Shown here piece by piece: positions 54,015 to 62,155 of a DNA stretch of 64,000 nt; the stretch's first letter is position 1, and the number at the start of each line of letters is the position of its first letter. This DNA comes from an uncultured Collinsella sp. (GTDB lineage Bacteria > Actinomycetota > Coriobacteriia > Coriobacteriales > Coriobacteriaceae). The notes below the pieces were generated by a model. The model had not been told where the DNA came from. It saw only the letters and a list, made by a program, of their open reading frames with translations, and searched no databases. Location of the stretch: assembly GCA_900757615.1 (NCBI GenBank), contig CAAEON010000017.1, positions 1-64,000 on the forward strand, in the 5' to 3' direction. The position numbers and the translations under genes were made by a program.

Positions 54015-56315
54015 ATGTTCGCAGCCGCCATCTCGCTCGTCGGTCTTGCGGCGACCGTCTACCTTGTCTTGCGCGAGGCCAAGGCCATTCGCGCTCAGTC
54101 GGGCACCGTTGCCAAAAGCGCTCTTGGGTGGAGCGTCGCCTTCGGCCTGTTCCAGGTCTTTTTGACTATTTGGGGCGCCGTGGGCCTCGTCGCTCAAAAC
54201 GAGCCGCTCGCCTTTGTGATGCTCATCCTGACCAACGCCATTCTCACCGGATGCGCTTGGGCCAGCATCGTCCGCGACCGCATCGCACCGCGCGTCTTTG
54301 CGTTCGCTGCTACCGACGCCCCCGCCCCCACCGGCAAGCTCGCCCGCCTGCGCGGCGCCTTTGTGGGCAAACCGCTCGTCGCCGCCGTCTTGTGCCTGCT
54401 GCTCGCCGGCGTCTTTGCGCTGCTGGGAATGGAAGTCTCGTCCAACCACGACTTTACCTGGGTCTACCCCCTGTGCATCCTGCTCGAGTGGGCCATTATC
54501 ACCGTGCTCATGACCGGCTTGTTCTTCCTGTTCCAGCGCCACGGCGCAGCTCCCGCGGTCCTGGCCTTTGCCCTCTTTGTCCTGGGCATTGCCGAGTTCT
54601 TCGTCATCACGTTTAAATCCATGCCCATCCAGCCGGGCGACCTTTCGGCCATCTCCACCGCCGCCGCGGTCGCCGGCACCGGCTACACCTTCTCCATCTC
54701 GCTGTTCTGCGTGCTGTCCATGGGCTTTACCGCCATCGCCATGCTGCTGTGCGAGTACGCCGGCCTGGTCGCGCCGCACCGCCAGAAGGGAGCCGCCAAC
54801 GCCAAGCGCATGCTGCTCACCAACCTGCTCGTCGCCGTGCTGTGCCTGGGCGGCGTGACCGCGCATGTCACGCTCATCGACTACTACAACACCCTCGGCA
54901 TCACCGTCTACACCTGGCGCCCGCTCGAGAGCTACTGGCGCGAGGGCTATCTGCCTGCCTTTATTAGTGCGGCGCAGTCCATCAAGCCGCCCAAACCCGC
55001 CGACTACTCCGTCGACGATGCCAAGGCCACGCTCAAAAAATACGCCAAGGCCTACGACAAGTCCGACGCCGCCAAGAGCGACGAGCGCACCGCCGCAAAG
55101 GAGCAGTTCGACAGCGAGAAGCCCACGGTCATCGCCATCATGAACGAGACCTTCTCGGATCTGTCGATCTACCAGAACATGCGCGCCGGCTACGAGGGCC
55201 CGCAGTACTTTAAGAACCTGTCCAACTGCCTCAGCCGCGGCAAGCTCTATGTGAGCGCCTACGGCGGCGGTACCGCCAATACCGAGTTTGAGTTTATGAC
55301 CGGCAACTCCATGGCCAACCTGGGCTCGGGCGTGTACCCCTACACCATCTACAACATGGAGACGACCGGGAACCTGGCAGAGCAGTTCAAATCGCTCGGA
55401 TATTCCACCACGGCCATGCACCCCAACCACGCAACCAACTGGAACCGCGAGAACGTCTACAAGGACTTTGGCTTTGACCAGTTCCTGTCCATCAACGACT
55501 TCCAGGGAGCCGACACCCTGCGCGGCATGGTGACCGACCAGGCTACCTACGACAAGATTCTTGAGCTGCTCGACCAGAACGCCGATCCGCAGTTTATCTT
55601 CGACGTGACCATGCAGAACCACTCGGGCTACGATACGGGCCTGCTGCCGGTCGACAAGCAGATGCACCTGAATATCGACACGACCGACCTGGACGCCAAG
55701 ACCGTCGAGGACGGCACGCTCTCCGATGTCGACGAGTATGTCTCGTGCATTGAGCAGTCCGACCAGGCGCTGCGTTACTTCCTCAACGCCCTGAGCAAGC
55801 TCGACCGCAAGGTGGTCGTGGTGTTCTGGGGCGACCATCAGCCGTTCTTCCCGTCCAAGTTCAACGATAAGTGGTTTACCGACGAGGACGATGCCACCCA
55901 CCAGGAGCGCTTGTGGCAGACCGACTACATCATCTGGGCCAACTACGACGTTGCCGGCTGCGACCAGACGAGTGAGACCGACGACCTGTCCACCAACTAC
56001 CTGTCCACCCAGCTCATGCAGCTGATCGGCGCACCGCTGACCGACTACCAGAAGGCGCACATGACGCTGCGCGAGTCGCTGCCCGCCATCAACTCCGTTG
56101 GCTACGAGGACGCCAGCCTGCGTTGGGCGCTTTCCTCCAACGTCACCGGTGACGACGCCGCTGCCGCAGCCGCCACCAAAGCGCGCGAGGATTACGCCAA
56201 GATGCAGTACTACGAGATGTTCCGCGACGGCAAGAACGTCTATACGGAGCACTTCCAGACCGAGGCCAACGAGACCGACCCCAACCTGGCGCCGGGAACA
56301 ACCAAGATCAAATAG
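54015..56315 (+). CDS. LTA synthase family sulfatase-type membrane protein
   Basis: Transfers glycerol phosphate (or another phospho-polyol) to a cell-envelope glycolipid outside the membrane. The 766 aa have about eight membrane helices (1-290) and an extracellular sulfatase-fold domain from about 368. Glu378 (NETFSD) and FWGDHQPFF supply metal ligands; Thr420 in YGGGTANTEFEF is the nucleophile of this family. The start ATG at 54015 has GAGGAG; a GTG at 54000 is possible. The presence of LCP and this protein fits a Gram-positive envelope. Confidence 0.92.
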   Translation: MFAAAISLVGLAATVYLVLREAKAIRAQSGTVAKSALGWSVAFGLFQVFLTIWGAVGLVAQNEPLAFVMLILTNAILTGCAWASIVRDRIAPRVFAFAATDAPAPTGKLARLRGAFVGKPLVAAVLCLLLAGVFALLGMEVSSNHDFTWVYPLCILLEWAIITVLMTGLFFLFQRHGAAPAVLAFALFVLGIAEFFVITFKSMPIQPGDLSAISTAAAVAGTGYTFSISLFCVLSMGFTAIAMLLCEYAGLVAPHRQKGAANAKRMLLTNLLVAVLCLGGVTAHVTLIDYYNTLGITVYTWRPLESYWREGYLPAFISAAQSIKPPKPADYSVDDAKATLKKYAKAYDKSDAAKSDERTAAKEQFDSEKPTVIAIMNETFSDLSIYQNMRAGYEGPQYFKNLSNCLSRGKLYVSAYGGGTANTEFEFMTGNSMANLGSGVYPYTIYNMETTGNLAEQFKSLGYSTTAMHPNHATNWNRENVYKDFGFDQFLSINDFQGADTLRGMVTDQATYDKILELLDQNADPQFIFDVTMQNHSGYDTGLLPVDKQMHLNIDTTDLDAKTVEDGTLSDVDEYVSCIEQSDQALRYFLNALSKLDRKVVVVFWGDHQPFFPSKFNDKWFTDEDDATHQERLWQTDYIIWANYDVAGCDQTSETDDLSTNYLSTQLMQLIGAPLTDYQKAHMTLRESLPAINSVGYEDASLRWALSSNVTGDDAAAAAATKAREDYAKMQYYEMFRDGKNVYTEHFQTEANETDPNLAPGTTKIK

Positions 56316-56334
56316 CGGCACGTCTTAACTGGTT

Positions 56335-56465
56335 CGTCTGCCCGGCGGCGCGGAACGTAAGGTTCCCTGCTCGGACAGTCCTGCTCGCACGGAGAGCACA
56401 TTAAGTGCTCTCCGGCTCGTGCGGAACTCGCGATGAGCCTTACATTCCGCACCGCCGGGCAGACG
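56335..56465. repeat. Family D long palindrome D3
   Basis: Arms 56335-56362 and 56438-56465 pair over 28 bp with two mismatches, both G-U if transcribed from the minus strand. An inner stem GGAGAGCAC with GTGCTCTCC (56391-56413) sits in the loop. It begins 20 nt after the sulfatase stop codon. Confidence 0.8.
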
Positions 56466-56523
56466 CCTCGGTGTTGAAGCGCGGCTTGTCATGGGGGCAT
56501 CTGCTGAACATATATAAGTTGAA

Positions 56524-56546
56524 GGCCACGTCATGTGGCCTTTTTT
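56524..56546 (+). terminator. Rho-independent terminator of the sulfatase gene
   Basis: GGCCAC (56524-56529) pairs with GTGGCC (56535-56540), followed by TTTTTT. Confidence 0.75.
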
Positions 56547-56550
56547 GCAT

Positions 56551-56760
56551 CCGGAAGCCGTGTCCCAGAATTCACGTCCGGAGTGGGATGCAGTTTCCGC
56601 TTACGGCCCCGTTGGGAAACTGCATCCCACTCCGATTGCAAATTCCGGGTCGCAGTTTCCGTCAAGCCCCTCAACCGGAAACCGCATCCCATTCCAAAGC
56701 CAAATTCCGGGACGCATTTTCCGAAACCCCACCCATCCGGAAATCGTGTCCCACTCTGAA
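56551..56760. repeat. 62-bp tandem repeat, three and a half degenerate units
   Basis: Units begin at 56551, 56613, 56675 and 56737, an exact 62-bp period. Each has a GGAAACnGCATCCCA segment and, about 40 bp on, its complement (GCAGTTTCC), so neighbouring units can also pair: 56579-56598 and 56616-56635 are complementary over about 20 bp. The region lies between two terminators. Confidence 0.75.
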
Positions 56761-56804
56761 TACATCCAGCGAACGCTTGCCACGGTTGCGCCCACGAGTG
56801 TCAA

Positions 56805-56833
56805 GAAAAAAGCCTCGAGAATCTCGAGGCTTT
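56805..56833 (-). terminator. Rho-independent terminator of the flavodoxin gene
   Basis: Minus-strand stem AGCCTCGAG with CTCGAGGCT (56831-56811), followed by TTTTTT. Confidence 0.8.
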
Positions 56834-56875
56834 CACATTTGTATTGTTTTGCACGAAGGACCGCGAACGGCGAAG

Positions 56876-57433
56876 CTACTCTCCCAGCACGGCCTTCTTG
56901 GCGGCTGCAGCCATGTTGTCCAGGTCTTCCTTGGTGGGATGGTCCTTCGCGGCAACCCAGTTGTCGAGCAGCATCTTAAATCGGGCGTTTTCGGGATCTT
57001 GCTCGAGCATGGCCTCGTAGCGCTGCTTGACCGCGGGGCCCATCTTGCCCTGGCACATCGCCCAGCCCGCAAGCTCGGCATCCCCAGCCAAATTGGAAGT
57101 TACGCGGTCGATAATCTGCTGATAGTAGCTCTGGTCGGCGCCAAAACCGCAGGTGCCAAACAGGAAGACGCGCTTACCGTGCAAGGCGGAGAGCAACGCC
57201 GCGACCGAAGGCGTGCACGCGCCCTTGTCACACCAAAAACCGACGAGCACCGTGTCGGCCGCGCAGGCGCCCTGCGCCTCGAGCGCAACCTGATCTGCAT
57301 CCGCATCGTCGCTCAACGCCGCGGCATGGACAAACTCAACGCCCGCAGCCTGCAGAGCGCGCTTAATCGCACCCGAAACCATCCTGGTATTACCGCTCTT
57401 GCTGTTAACCACCAAAGAGCACGTCATAGTCAC
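56876..57433 (-). CDS. Flavodoxin family protein
   Basis: Predicted FMN-binding electron carrier (185 aa). NSKSGNTRMVSGAI (about 10-23) is a phosphate-binding loop, VGFWCDKGACTP (about 64-75) a flavin-contact loop with two Cys residues, and VFLFGTCGFGAD the third loop. A C-terminal helical extension of about 45 residues (from QRYEAMLEQDPENA) is seen in flavodoxin-like proteins of gut anaerobes. The start is GTG at 57433 with GAGG; ATG at 57427 is the alternative. Confidence 0.85.
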   Translation of the reverse strand: MTMTCSLVVNSKSGNTRMVSGAIKRALQAAGVEFVHAAALSDDADADQVALEAQGACAADTVLVGFWCDKGACTPSVAALLSALHGKRVFLFGTCGFGADQSYYQQIIDRVTSNLAGDAELAGWAMCQGKMGPAVKQRYEAMLEQDPENARFKMLLDNWVAAKDHPTKEDLDNMAAAAKKAVLGE

Positions 57434-57486
57434 GTTGCCTCGTTTCCCCCAAAACTAAAGCCACTAATGCAATTTATTAGATGAAT

Positions 57487-57514
57487 ATCTTAGTACTAAC
57501 GTGACAGATGTAAA
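57487..57514 (-). promoter_or_regulatory. Promoter of the flavodoxin gene
   Basis: On the minus strand: -35 TTTACA (57514-57509), 16-bp spacer, -10 TAAGAT (57492-57487), about 55 nt before the start codon. Confidence 0.5.
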
Positions 57515-57554
57515 CCACCGTCTGTCGATTGATTAATTTGCCCCACGGGCTTGC

Positions 57555-59414
57555 TTACTGGGCGAACTGACTGCGGTAGAGCTCGGCGTAGAAGCCGCCT
57601 GCCGCTAGCAGCTCGTCGTGTGTGCCGCGCTCGATAATCTGGCCGTCGCGCATGACCAGAATGCAGTCGGCGTTGCGAATCGTCGACAGGCGGTGCGCCA
57701 CCACAAAGCTCGTGCGACCGGCCATGAGCTCGTCAAATGCCGCCTGCACCTGCAGCTCGGTACGGGTATCGATGCTCGAGGTGGCCTCGTCCAGCAGCAG
57801 AATCGCCGGATCGGTGAGCATGACGCGCGCGATGCACAGCAGCTGTTTTTGACCCTGGCTAAACGTGCCGCCGTCCTCGCCGATCACCGTATCGTAGCCG
57901 TCGGGCAGCTGCACGATAAACTTGTGCGCATGCGCGCGCTTGGCAGCCTCGATAACCTGCTCGCGCGTGGCATCCGGGCAGCCGTAGGCAATGTTCTGGG
58001 CCACCGTGCCCTCGAACAGCCAAGTATCTTGCAGCACCATGCCAAAGGCGCGACGCAGGCTTGCGCGCGTGTAGTCACGCGAAGACCGGCCATCGACCAT
58101 GATGCGTCCGGCATCGATATCGTAAAACCGCAGCAGCAGGTTGATGAGCGTCGTCTTGCCGCAGCCCGTGGGACCGACCAGGGCAAAGCGCATGCCGGGT
58201 TTGGCCTCAATACAGATATCCTGCAGCAGCTTGCGGTCGGGCACGTAGCTAAAGTCCACATGTTCAAAGGCGACCTCGCCCTTCGGGGCGGCAAGCTCCG
58301 CGGCATCCGTCGCATCGGGCTCCTGCTCGCGCGCATCGAGCAGCGCAAACATGCGGCGCGCCGAGGCGTACGCGGTCTGGATCTGCGTAATGACGTTGGT
58401 GACCTCGTTGAACGGCTTGGTGTACTGGTTGGCATAGGACAGGAAGATCTGCACGCCGCCCACCGTAAGCGCCGCGGGCACGCCCGTGATCACGCCCACG
58501 CAGCCGATCACAGCGACCACGGCATAGATGATGTTATTGATAAAGCGCGTGCCGGGGTTGGAGAGCGAACCCATAAACTGCGCGCGCTCGCCCGCGGTGT
58601 AGAGCTCAGCGTTGAGGGCATCGAAGCGCTGCTGGGCGTTGGGACCATAGGCAAAGGCGTCGACAAGCTTTTGCTCGCCCACATACTCCTCGATATGGCC
58701 ACCGAGCTGGCCCTGAATGCGCTGTTGAGCAGTGAAGCTCTTATTGGAAAGCTTGGCGATGGCACCGGCCGCAAAGATGGAAAGCGGCGTGACGAGCACC
58801 ACCACGAGCGTCATGGTCAGGTTAATGGAGAGCATAAACGCAAGCGTGCCAACGATGGTGATAACGCCGGTGAACAGCTGGGTAAAGCCCTGCAGCAGAC
58901 CGTCGCCCACCTGGTCGACGTCGTTGACCACGCGGCTCATAAGGTCGCCGTGGGCATGGCTGTCGATAAAGCTGAGCGGCATGCGACTGAGCTTGTCGCT
59001 CGCCTCCACGCGCATGTCGCGCACCGTCTCGTAGGACAGACGGTTGACGCAGTAGCCCTGCAGCCACTGGAAGGCCGCCGCGCCCACCACGACGAGCGCA
59101 AGTTTGGTAACGAGCGGCAGCAGCGCGTCGAAGTCCACCCGCCCGGCGGCGACGATCAGGTCGATGCCCTCGCCGATGAGGATGGGCGTATAGAGTTGCA
59201 AGATCACCGAGATAGCGGCGCTCACAAACGACGCCGTAAACGAAATACGGTGCGGACGGACGTAGCCCATCAGGCGGCGGGTCACCGCGCCCACGGGATA
59301 GCGCTCTGGGTCGCCGGGCTGGCGCGGGCCGTCGCCCAGGTCGTTGAGGTTATCGTTACCGGACACGTTTGCCGTCATCGTGGCGACCGAACCGGAGGAA
59401 GTGTACGGATTCAT
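57555..59414 (-). CDS. Heterodimeric ABC exporter, subunit with active Walker motifs
   Basis: Half-transporter of 619 aa: N-terminal hydrophilic stretch of about 50 residues, six membrane helices (about 55-345) and a nucleotide-binding domain. Walker A GPTGCGKTT, signature FSQGQKQ and Walker B ILLLDEATSSID with the catalytic Glu. Together with the upstream gene, whose Walker B ends in Asp, it gives one consensus and one degenerate ATP site. Its ATG directly follows the stop codon of that gene. Confidence 0.93.
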   Translation of the reverse strand: MNPYTSSGSVATMTANVSGNDNLNDLGDGPRQPGDPERYPVGAVTRRLMGYVRPHRISFTASFVSAAISVILQLYTPILIGEGIDLIVAAGRVDFDALLPLVTKLALVVVGAAAFQWLQGYCVNRLSYETVRDMRVEASDKLSRMPLSFIDSHAHGDLMSRVVNDVDQVGDGLLQGFTQLFTGVITIVGTLAFMLSINLTMTLVVVLVTPLSIFAAGAIAKLSNKSFTAQQRIQGQLGGHIEEYVGEQKLVDAFAYGPNAQQRFDALNAELYTAGERAQFMGSLSNPGTRFINNIIYAVVAVIGCVGVITGVPAALTVGGVQIFLSYANQYTKPFNEVTNVITQIQTAYASARRMFALLDAREQEPDATDAAELAAPKGEVAFEHVDFSYVPDRKLLQDICIEAKPGMRFALVGPTGCGKTTLINLLLRFYDIDAGRIMVDGRSSRDYTRASLRRAFGMVLQDTWLFEGTVAQNIAYGCPDATREQVIEAAKRAHAHKFIVQLPDGYDTVIGEDGGTFSQGQKQLLCIARVMLTDPAILLLDEATSSIDTRTELQVQAAFDELMAGRTSFVVAHRLSTIRNADCILVMRDGQIIERGTHDELLAAGGFYAELYRSQFAQ

Positions 59415-61277
59415 TTAGCAGCCCTCCTTTGCGCAGGCAGATACAGGGGCGCCTAGGGCGGACGCGGGCCCTGGGGTGGGCGCGAGCGCCGCACTCCCCT
59501 GTTGGCCCTCGAGCTCCTCGCGGCGAAGCTGCGACTGGCAGATCTCTCGGTAGAGCTGGCAGCTTGCATACAGCTCGTCATGCGTGCCAAGGCCCGCAAC
59601 CGAGCCGTGGTCGAGTACGCAGATTATGTCGGCATCGCGCACGGTCGAGACGCGCTGGCTCACGATGACAGTCGTCAGCGGCAGCCCGCCCTCGGCGGCA
59701 CCGCGCACGCTGCGCTCGCGAATGGCATGACGAAGCGCCGCGTCGGTCTTAAAGTCGAGCGCCGAGGCAGAGTCATCCATGATCAGGACCTGTGGCGAGC
59801 CCACCAGGGCGCGCGCGATGGTCAGGCGCTGGCGCTGACCGCCGCTGAAGTTCTTACCGCCCGCCTCGACCGGGGCGTCGAGGCCCTGCGGCTTGTTGCG
59901 CACGAACTCGCTCGCCTGCGCCATGTCGAGCGCCGCCCAGAGCTCCTCGTCGGTTGCCGCCTCATCGCGCCAGGTCAGGTTGCTGCGGATGGTGCCGCTC
60001 ACGAGCGACGCGCGCTGCGGAACGGTCGCGACCACATGGCGCAGCTGGTCGAGCGGCCAGGTGCGCACGTCGGCGCCCATCACGCTCACGCTGCCGGTGC
60101 CCGCATCGTACAGGCGCGGGATAAGCGAGACGAGCGTGGACTTGCCGCTGCCCGTGCCGCCGATGATGCCGAGCGTCTTGCCCAGCGGCAGCTCCAGCGT
60201 CACATCGTTGACGGCGTTGGCAGCGCCGGCGCCAAAGGAGAAGCTCGCATGGCTCAAGCTCAGCGCGGGAACTGGAGCGACATTGCCCGGCTTGGGCAGC
60301 GCGACCGGCTGGTTGTCCTCGTCGGTAATGCTCGGCACGCAATTGAGCACCTCGTTGATGCGCGACGCACTGGCGCTCGCCTTGGTAAAGACCACGACCA
60401 GGTTGGCGACGTACACGATGGAGGTCAGGGTCTGCGTCATGTAGTTCACAAACGCCATGACCTGACCCTGCGTGAGCTCGCCCACGTTGACCTGGATGCC
60501 GCCGACCCACAGGATGGCGCACACGCCCAGGTTCATCACCAAAAACGTGACGGGGTTGAGAATCGACGAGAGCTTGCCCACCGCGATGGCAGTATTGGCC
60601 TGGTCATCGGCGGCCTGGGCAAAGCGCTCGCGCTCGTGATCTTCGCGCACAAACGCGCGGACCACGCGGGCGCCCGAAAGCCCCTCGCGGCAGATAAGCG
60701 CAATGCGATCGAGCTTCGCCTGCAGCTGTTTGTAGTACGGGATGCAGCGCACCATGACAAACCAAAACACCAAGCCGATGGCGGGCGTGCAAATCAAAAA
60801 GATGATGCCGAGCTTAAGGTCGATGGCGAGGGCCGCGACCATGGAGCCCACCGCCAGGAAAGGCCAGCGGATGAGCATACGCACGCCCAGCGCCACGGCG
60901 AGCTGCACCTGGTTGACGTCGTTGGTGACGCGCGTGATGAGCGACGGCGTGCCAAAGCGGTCGAGTTCGACATAGCTCAGCTTATTGATGTGCTGGTAGA
61001 GCGCGCCTCGAATGTCGGTGCCCATGCCCTGCGAGGTGAGCGCCGCCATCTTTTGGCAAACGAGCGTAAACGAGATGCCGATCACAGCCATGGCGCCAAG
61101 TACCATGCCGTAGTGGATAACGGCGTTCACGTCGTGCGAGCCAATGCCCTTATCGATCATTTGAGCAATCACGAGCGGCGTAAGCAGGTCAAAGATCACT
61201 TCGATCAGCTTGCACACAGGACCAATCACCATATACCGGCGAAACTTACCACCAAAACGCCTGAGCAGCTCAATCAT
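59415..61277 (-). CDS. Heterodimeric ABC exporter, subunit with degenerate Walker B
   Basis: Half-transporter of 620 aa, first gene of the pair. Six membrane helices (about 15-300), Walker A GGTGSGKST, signature FSGGQRQR, and Walker B VLIMDDSASALD, in which Asp replaces the catalytic Glu. The C-terminal tail is Ala/Pro-rich and ends in KEGC. The start ATG at 61277 has AGGGAG; the longer frame begins with TTG at 61310 and lacks a ribosome site. No regulator gene lies next to it. Confidence 0.92.
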   Translation of the reverse strand: MIELLRRFGGKFRRYMVIGPVCKLIEVIFDLLTPLVIAQMIDKGIGSHDVNAVIHYGMVLGAMAVIGISFTLVCQKMAALTSQGMGTDIRGALYQHINKLSYVELDRFGTPSLITRVTNDVNQVQLAVALGVRMLIRWPFLAVGSMVAALAIDLKLGIIFLICTPAIGLVFWFVMVRCIPYYKQLQAKLDRIALICREGLSGARVVRAFVREDHERERFAQAADDQANTAIAVGKLSSILNPVTFLVMNLGVCAILWVGGIQVNVGELTQGQVMAFVNYMTQTLTSIVYVANLVVVFTKASASASRINEVLNCVPSITDEDNQPVALPKPGNVAPVPALSLSHASFSFGAGAANAVNDVTLELPLGKTLGIIGGTGSGKSTLVSLIPRLYDAGTGSVSVMGADVRTWPLDQLRHVVATVPQRASLVSGTIRSNLTWRDEAATDEELWAALDMAQASEFVRNKPQGLDAPVEAGGKNFSGGQRQRLTIARALVGSPQVLIMDDSASALDFKTDAALRHAIRERSVRGAAEGGLPLTTVIVSQRVSTVRDADIICVLDHGSVAGLGTHDELYASCQLYREICQSQLRREELEGQQGSAALAPTPGPASALGAPVSACAKEGC

Positions 61278-61489
61278 GTATAGGCGCTCCCTATCATCAT
61301 CTCTCTTCAATCTGATTCATGATAGTACGGAGAACCCTGGAGATGCGTAAGCAACTCGTCACAGATGTAAGGGCGACGGTCACTAGCGCCCAAGGTATGT
61401 AGCAGCTGATGTTTTGGCAACGCCAGCGAGCGGCATAACGCCAGGGATTCAATTATCAGATAAATGTGACCCTTCGGGTGGTTTTGGTC

Positions 61490-61594
61490 GGCTACCCGCG
61501 AGTGCCGGCAGGGCGCTTGGTAGTCGAGCGATCCCGCAGGCGAAGCCGAGGACCAGCGAGACACCAAGCGCCCTGCCGGCACTCGCGGGTAGCC
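61490..61594. repeat. Family D long palindrome D4 (32-bp perfect arms)
   Basis: Arms 61490-61521 and 61563-61594 are exact complements over 32 bp, with a 41-nt loop. It lies just beyond the 3' end of the SRP RNA gene (minus strand). Confidence 0.9.
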
Positions 61595-61602
61595 GCGGCA
61601 CC

Positions 61603-61727
61603 AAAAAGCGCCTGCGCACTCGATGGATTCGGATGCCCGACAGAGGCTCCTTATGGCTGCTTCCTTCCGGACCTGACCAGATTCGGAACATGTCGTCATC
61701 CGAACCCATCGAACGCGCTAGGCGCTC
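61603..61727 (-). ncRNA. ffs: Signal recognition particle RNA (4.5S type)
   Basis: On the minus strand, 61675-61652 holds the universal SRP domain IV motif GGTCAGGTCCGGAAGGAAGC (followed by AGCC), with the GGAA tetraloop and asymmetric internal loop that bind Ffh. The ends pair: AGCGCC (61726-61721) with GGCGCT (61612-61607), then TTTTT forms the terminator. The RNA of about 120 nt is of the short bacterial type without an Alu domain. Confidence 0.92.
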
Positions 61728-61732
61728 GGTAT

Positions 61733-61761
61733 ATCTTACCCGCTCCCGCCCGATGGGGCAA
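61733..61761 (-). promoter_or_regulatory. Promoter of the SRP RNA gene
   Basis: On the minus strand: -35 TTGCCC (61761-61756), 17-bp spacer, -10 TAAGAT (61738-61733), placing the start six to seven bases downstream, at the predicted RNA 5' end. Confidence 0.7.
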
Positions 61762-61763
61762 GA

Positions 61764-61840
61764 TAGCTAATTTGGGACGGGGCTTTTTTGACTACTCGGG
61801 CAATCAGATCGGCAAGTAGCCAAAATAGCCCCGTTCCAAA
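61764..61840. repeat. Family F hairpin, copy F2
   Basis: TTTGGGACGGGGCT (about 61771-61784) pairs with AGCCCCGTTCCAAA (61827-61840), with an inner GACTAC..GTAGCC stem. The left 25 nt are identical to F1. Confidence 0.7.
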
Positions 61841-61858
61841 AAGACTGGTCTGACGCTG

Positions 61859-62020
61859 CGCCACGAAAAGGGCCCATCTACTACGTTTTGGTCGCAGGGG
61901 TCAACCATAGCGTGCTTTTTCGAATAGCGGCAAGCTCTCTACCTGCGGTTTTATTTTTGCAAATCCCGGAATGGTCGAGGGTGGCCGGTTTAACGTAGTA
62001 GATGGCCGCCTTTCGTGGCA
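61859..62020 (-). repeat. Family B nested inverted repeat, copy B3 (inverted)
   Basis: Outer arms about 61859-61890 and 61990-62020 (GCCACGAAA, ATCTACTACGTTT). The core ACCGCAGGTAGAGAGCTTGC is on the minus strand at about 61930-61952. Inner stem ACCAT with ATGGT. The same size as B2 (162 bp) but opposite orientation. Confidence 0.8.
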
Positions 62021-62070
62021 GGCGGTCCGGCTCGAGACCCAAGGCAGCCAACCTCGAATGGCCATTCTCG

Positions 62071-62139
62071 AAGTTGCGGTGGAATACGGACTGAATTGGC
62101 CCCTTAAAGGCAAAAACACTCCGTATTTCACCGCAACTT
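62071..62139. repeat. Family C hairpin, copy C2
   Basis: Arms AAGTTGCGGTGGAATACGG (62071-62089) and 62121-62139; the loop differs from C1. It ends 16 nt before the stop codon of the TadA-glycerate kinase gene. Confidence 0.75.
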
Positions 62140-62155
62140 ATCGAGGGGATGGGTT

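Larger units (their letters stand above)
56316..56875. other. Repeat-rich gap after the sulfatase gene
   Basis: No gene in 560 bp; open frames here simply follow the repeats. In order: palindrome D3, a terminator (56524), a 62-bp tandem repeat (56551) and the flavodoxin terminator (56805). Confidence 0.7.
61278..62155. other. Repeat hotspot around the SRP RNA gene
   Basis: An 878-bp gap without a protein gene. In order it holds a fragment resembling the upstream flank of A2 (about 61410-61445), palindrome D4, the SRP RNA gene with its promoter, F2, B3 and C2. Four repeat families meet here. Confidence 0.75.

Noticed and set aside
53877..56321. 814-codon frame antisense to the LTA-synthase-like gene
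   Set aside because: The plus strand carries all family motifs; the antisense translation is low-complexity Gly/Val-rich.
56551..56760. CRISPR-like array
   Set aside because: The 62-bp units have no fixed repeat/spacer alternation, the whole unit is repeated and degenerate, and no cas genes are near.
56405..57484. 359-codon plus-strand frame over the tandem repeat and antisense to the flavodoxin gene
   Set aside because: GC-rich shadow frame; the opposite strand has a clear flavodoxin with ribosome site, promoter and terminator.
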